64,000 bases of DNA from Streptantibioticus rubrisoli (GTDB taxonomy: Bacteria > Actinomycetota > Actinomycetes > Streptomycetales > Streptomycetaceae): assembly GCF_024436055.1 (NCBI RefSeq), contig NZ_JANFNH010000025.1, forward strand, positions 1 to 64,000. The letters run 5' to 3'. Every line of letters begins with the position of its first letter. Position 1 is the stretch's first letter. The notes below the pieces were generated by a model that was given only the letters and a program-made list of their open reading frames with translations, made no database searches and had not been told where the DNA came from. Positions 62,056-64,000 of the stretch are shown here, one piece after another. The position numbers and the translations under genes are program-made.

Positions 62056-62091
62056 AGCCCCCGTCCACCCCATTCCGGGTGGGCGGGGGCT
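62056..62091 (+). terminator. Terminator after tuf
   Basis: A 15-bp stem AGCCCCCGTCCACCC / GGGTGGGCGGGGGCT (one G-U pair), loop CATTCC. Confidence 0.8.
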
Positions 62092-62261
62092 TCGCCGTTA
62101 CCCACGGACCGGCCACGCTCGGGGGCTCGTCCCTGCGAGCGCTGCAAGAGGCTGCCGCCCGCCGAAGGAGCCCGGGCGCGGCCCCGAGGCGCCCGCTTGC
62201 TCCCGCAAGCCTCTGGGCGGATCCCCGAGGGAACTTGGGCGCTTGCCCCGACAACCGGCGA

Positions 62262-62371
62262 CCGGGGGTCTCGGGAGCTTGCCCCCAAGGGAATCCGCGA
62301 CCTGGGGTCTCGGGAGCTTGCCCCCAAAGAAAATCCCGCCCCGGGGGTCTGGGGGCTCGCCCCCAGAAGGT
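62262..62371 (+). repeat. Three imperfect 39-40-bp repeats between tuf and rpsJ
   Basis: Starting at 62262, 62301 and 62341, the DNA repeats a unit containing GGGGTCTCGGGAGCTTGCCC and CCCCCAA with an A-rich end; the third is truncated and more diverged. Each unit can form a small GC hairpin. No coding frame. They look like an intergenic repeat family of the kind often scattered in streptomycete chromosomes. Confidence 0.75.
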
Positions 62372-62734
62372 GGGTTGGCGGCTGGCGTGGGGGTCGATTG
62401 GCCTTAGCGCCCAGCGATATGGCACACTTGCCAGGTTGCTCGGTTGAGTGCCGATGCTGCGCGCCTCCCGTCGGGAGGACTGGAAGCGAGTCCCGCAGTA
62501 CTCGTCGCCCCTTATCAGGGGCGGAAGTACGGGAATCTTCCAGGAAGCGTCAGTGCGGGGCTCGCCAGGCGCTCGGTGGATGTCTTTCCCCAAAACCCCT
62601 CCAGCGGGGATCCCGTATGCGGATTTCTGTCAGACGGGTCGCGACACGCCCGACCGCGTGGGTCGGGGTGAAGCAGGGAAAGCGCCAGACACCGGGTCCC
62701 AGAGCGTTACGAGAGACAGGACTACGGAGTAGCC
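62372..62734 (+). promoter_or_regulatory. S10 operon leader with element shared with rpsL
   Basis: About 360 bases precede rpsJ with no gene. The 24-base block at 62642-62665 matches the rpsL leader with one difference and contains CCCGACCGCGTGGGTCG; TCCAGCGGG at 62600-62608 is also shared. A promoter is expected near 62400-62440 (for instance CACACT at about 62422), but I could not define it firmly. Confidence 0.55.
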
Positions 62735-63043
62735 ATGGCGGGACAGAAGATCCGCATCCGGCTCAAGGCCTACGACCACGAGGTCATCGACTCCTCGGCG
62801 AAGAAGATCGTCGAGACGGTGACCCGTACTGGTGCGCAGGTCGCGGGCCCGGTGCCGCTGCCCACTGAGAAGAACGTGTACTGCGTCATCAAGTCGCCGC
62901 ACAAGTACAAGGACTCGCGCGAGCACTTCGAGATGCGTACGCACAAGCGCCTCATCGACATCCTCGACCCCACGCCGAAGACGGTTGACTCGCTGATGCG
63001 TCTCGACCTGCCGGCCGGCGTCGACATCGAGATCAAGCTCTGA
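62735..63043 (+). CDS. rpsJ: 30S ribosomal protein S10
   Basis: A 102-residue S10 ([55 protein letters not shown]), first gene of the S10-spc-type cluster. It binds the 30S head and, in other bacteria, NusB for antitermination. The ATG is weakly preceded by GGAGTAGCC. Confidence 0.98.
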   Translation: MAGQKIRIRLKAYDHEVIDSSAKKIVETVTRTGAQVAGPVPLPTEKNVYCVIKSPHKYKDSREHFEMRTHKRLIDILDPTPKTVDSLMRLDLPAGVDIEIKL

Positions 63044-63056
63044 GGTGACGCGCGAG

Positions 63057-63701
63057 ATGGCTAAGCAGATTAAGGGCGTCCTGGGCGAGAAGCTCGGCAT
63101 GACCCAGGTCTGGGACGAGAACAACCGTGTCGTCCCGGTGACCGTGGTCAAGGCCGGGCCCTGTGTCGTTACCCAGGTCCGCACCGCCGACACCGACGGC
63201 TACGAGGCCGTGCAGATCGCCTTCGGCGAGATCGACCCGCGCAAGGTCAACAAGCCCCTCAAGGGCCACTTCGCCAAGGCCGACGTGACGCCGCGCCGCC
63301 ACCTGGTGGAGCTGCGCACCTCCGACGCCAGCGAGTACACCCTCGGCCAGGAGATCACCGCCGACGTGTTCGAGGCCGGCGTCAAGGTCGACGTCACCGG
63401 CAAGAGCAAGGGCAAGGGCTTCGCCGGTGTCATGAAGCGCCACAACTTCGGTGGCCTCGGCGCCGGGCACGGCACCCAGCGCAAGCACCGCTCGCCCGGT
63501 TCCATCGGTGGCTGCGCCACCCCGGGCCGTGTGTTCAAGGGTCTGCGCATGGCAGGCCGCATGGGCAACGAGCGGGTCACCACCCAGAACCTGACCGTCC
63601 ACGCCGTTGACGCGGAGAAGGGCCTGCTGCTCATCAAGGGCGCGGTTCCTGGTCCGAACGGCGGCCTCGTCCTGGTCCGTACCGCGGCCAAGGGGGCCTG
63701 A
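63057..63701 (+). CDS. rplC: 50S ribosomal protein L3
   Basis: A 214-residue L3 with [20 protein letters not shown] and [14 protein letters not shown] near the peptidyl-transferase centre. I use the ATG at 63057 with GAGGTGA upstream; an in-frame GTG at 63045 is ignored because homologs begin [15 protein letters not shown]. rplD starts 8 bases after its stop. Confidence 0.97.
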   Translation: MAKQIKGVLGEKLGMTQVWDENNRVVPVTVVKAGPCVVTQVRTADTDGYEAVQIAFGEIDPRKVNKPLKGHFAKADVTPRRHLVELRTSDASEYTLGQEITADVFEAGVKVDVTGKSKGKGFAGVMKRHNFGGLGAGHGTQRKHRSPGSIGGCATPGRVFKGLRMAGRMGNERVTTQNLTVHAVDAEKGLLLIKGAVPGPNGGLVLVRTAAKGA

Positions 63702-63709
63702 GGTAACCG

Positions 63710-64000
63710 ATGAGCACCATTGACATCCTTTCGCCGGCAGGCGACAAGGCCGGGACCGTCGAGCTCCCCGCGGAGATCTTCGACGCGAAGGTCAGCGTTC
63801 CGCTGATCCACCAGGTCGTCGTCGCGCAGCTGGCCGCTGCCCGCCAGGGCACGCACAAGACCAAGACCCGCGGCGAGGTCCGTGGCGGTGGCAAGAAGCC
63901 GTACCGCCAGAAGGGCACCGGCCGCGCCCGTCAGGGTTCGACCCGCGCTCCGCAGTTCGCCGGCGGTGGCGTCGTGCACGGCCCGGTGCCGCGCGACTAC
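63710..64000 (+). CDS. rplD: 50S ribosomal protein L4 (C-terminus off the window)
   Basis: The first 97 residues of L4 are visible ([58 protein letters not shown]). L4 lines the exit tunnel and can repress the S10 operon in some bacteria. ATG at 63710; the gene runs off the right edge. Confidence 0.96.
   Translation, partial: MSTIDILSPAGDKAGTVELPAEIFDAKVSVPLIHQVVVAQLAAARQGTHKTKTRGEVRGGGKKPYRQKGTGRARQGSTRAPQFAGGGVVHGPVPRDY

Overview
The window comes from a high-GC actinomycete, almost certainly a Streptomyces or close relative. The evidence is strong third-position G/C bias, frequent GTG/TTG starts, the gas-vesicle gene order gvpO-A-F-G-Y-Z-J-L-S-K typical of streptomycetes, and a recognisable streptomycete chromosomal core: rpmG, two MaoC dehydratases, murB, add, aspC, tRNA-Trp, secE-nusG, rplK-rplA, rplJ-rplL, rpoB-rpoC, rpsL-rpsG-fusA-tuf, and the start of the S10 operon (rpsJ-rplC-rplD). 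It is chromosomal; I see no integrase, transposase, relaxase, attachment site or CRISPR array.

Layout. 1-3944: edge of a secreted Gly/Trp-rich protein (minus), a tandem universal stress protein, a rhodanese divergent from an AsnC/Lrp regulator with a palindromic operator between them, and a PlsC-type acyltransferase. 4013-9487 (minus): a ten-gene gas-vesicle operon, with a divergent CsbD stress protein. 10661-18245: mostly cell-surface and signalling genes: streptogrisin-like protease, membrane-anchored Ser/Thr kinase, large ArnT-like glycosyltransferase with a Gly/Gln-rich insert, NAD(P)-binding protein, and a cytosine-deaminase-like protein that seems to lack key catalytic residues. 18572-27413: tRNA-Thr, tRNA-Met, rpmG, the dehydratase pair, a TetR/DHA2-exporter pair with matching operators, murB, a membrane protein, adenosine deaminase, aspartate aminotransferase and tRNA-Trp. 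27517-40710: secretion, elongation, ribosomal-stalk and RNA polymerase genes, with clear promoters, terminators and an L10 leader.

41569-55950 is the accessory highlight: about 14 kb between rpoC and rpsL encoding what looks like a minimal Gram-positive type IV secretion machine. It has a CwlT/VirB1-like wall hydrolase, a VirB2-like two-helix protein, a VirB8-like protein, a VirB6/TrbL-like protein, a VirB4 split over two genes (the first carrying VirB3/PrgI-like helices) and a VirD4/TraG coupling ATPase. No relaxase is visible. A convergent minus-strand operon carries a nucleotidyltransferase-headed repeat protein, a coiled-coil protein and a nucleoside-hydrolase remnant, which are candidate cargo or accessory proteins. 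After two small genes, 57351-64000 holds the str operon and the beginning of the S10 operon. The rpsL and rpsJ leaders share a nearly identical 24-nt hairpin element, suggesting joint control of the two operons.

All assignments are from reading the sequence. Family names rest on remembered motifs and gene order; no database search was run.
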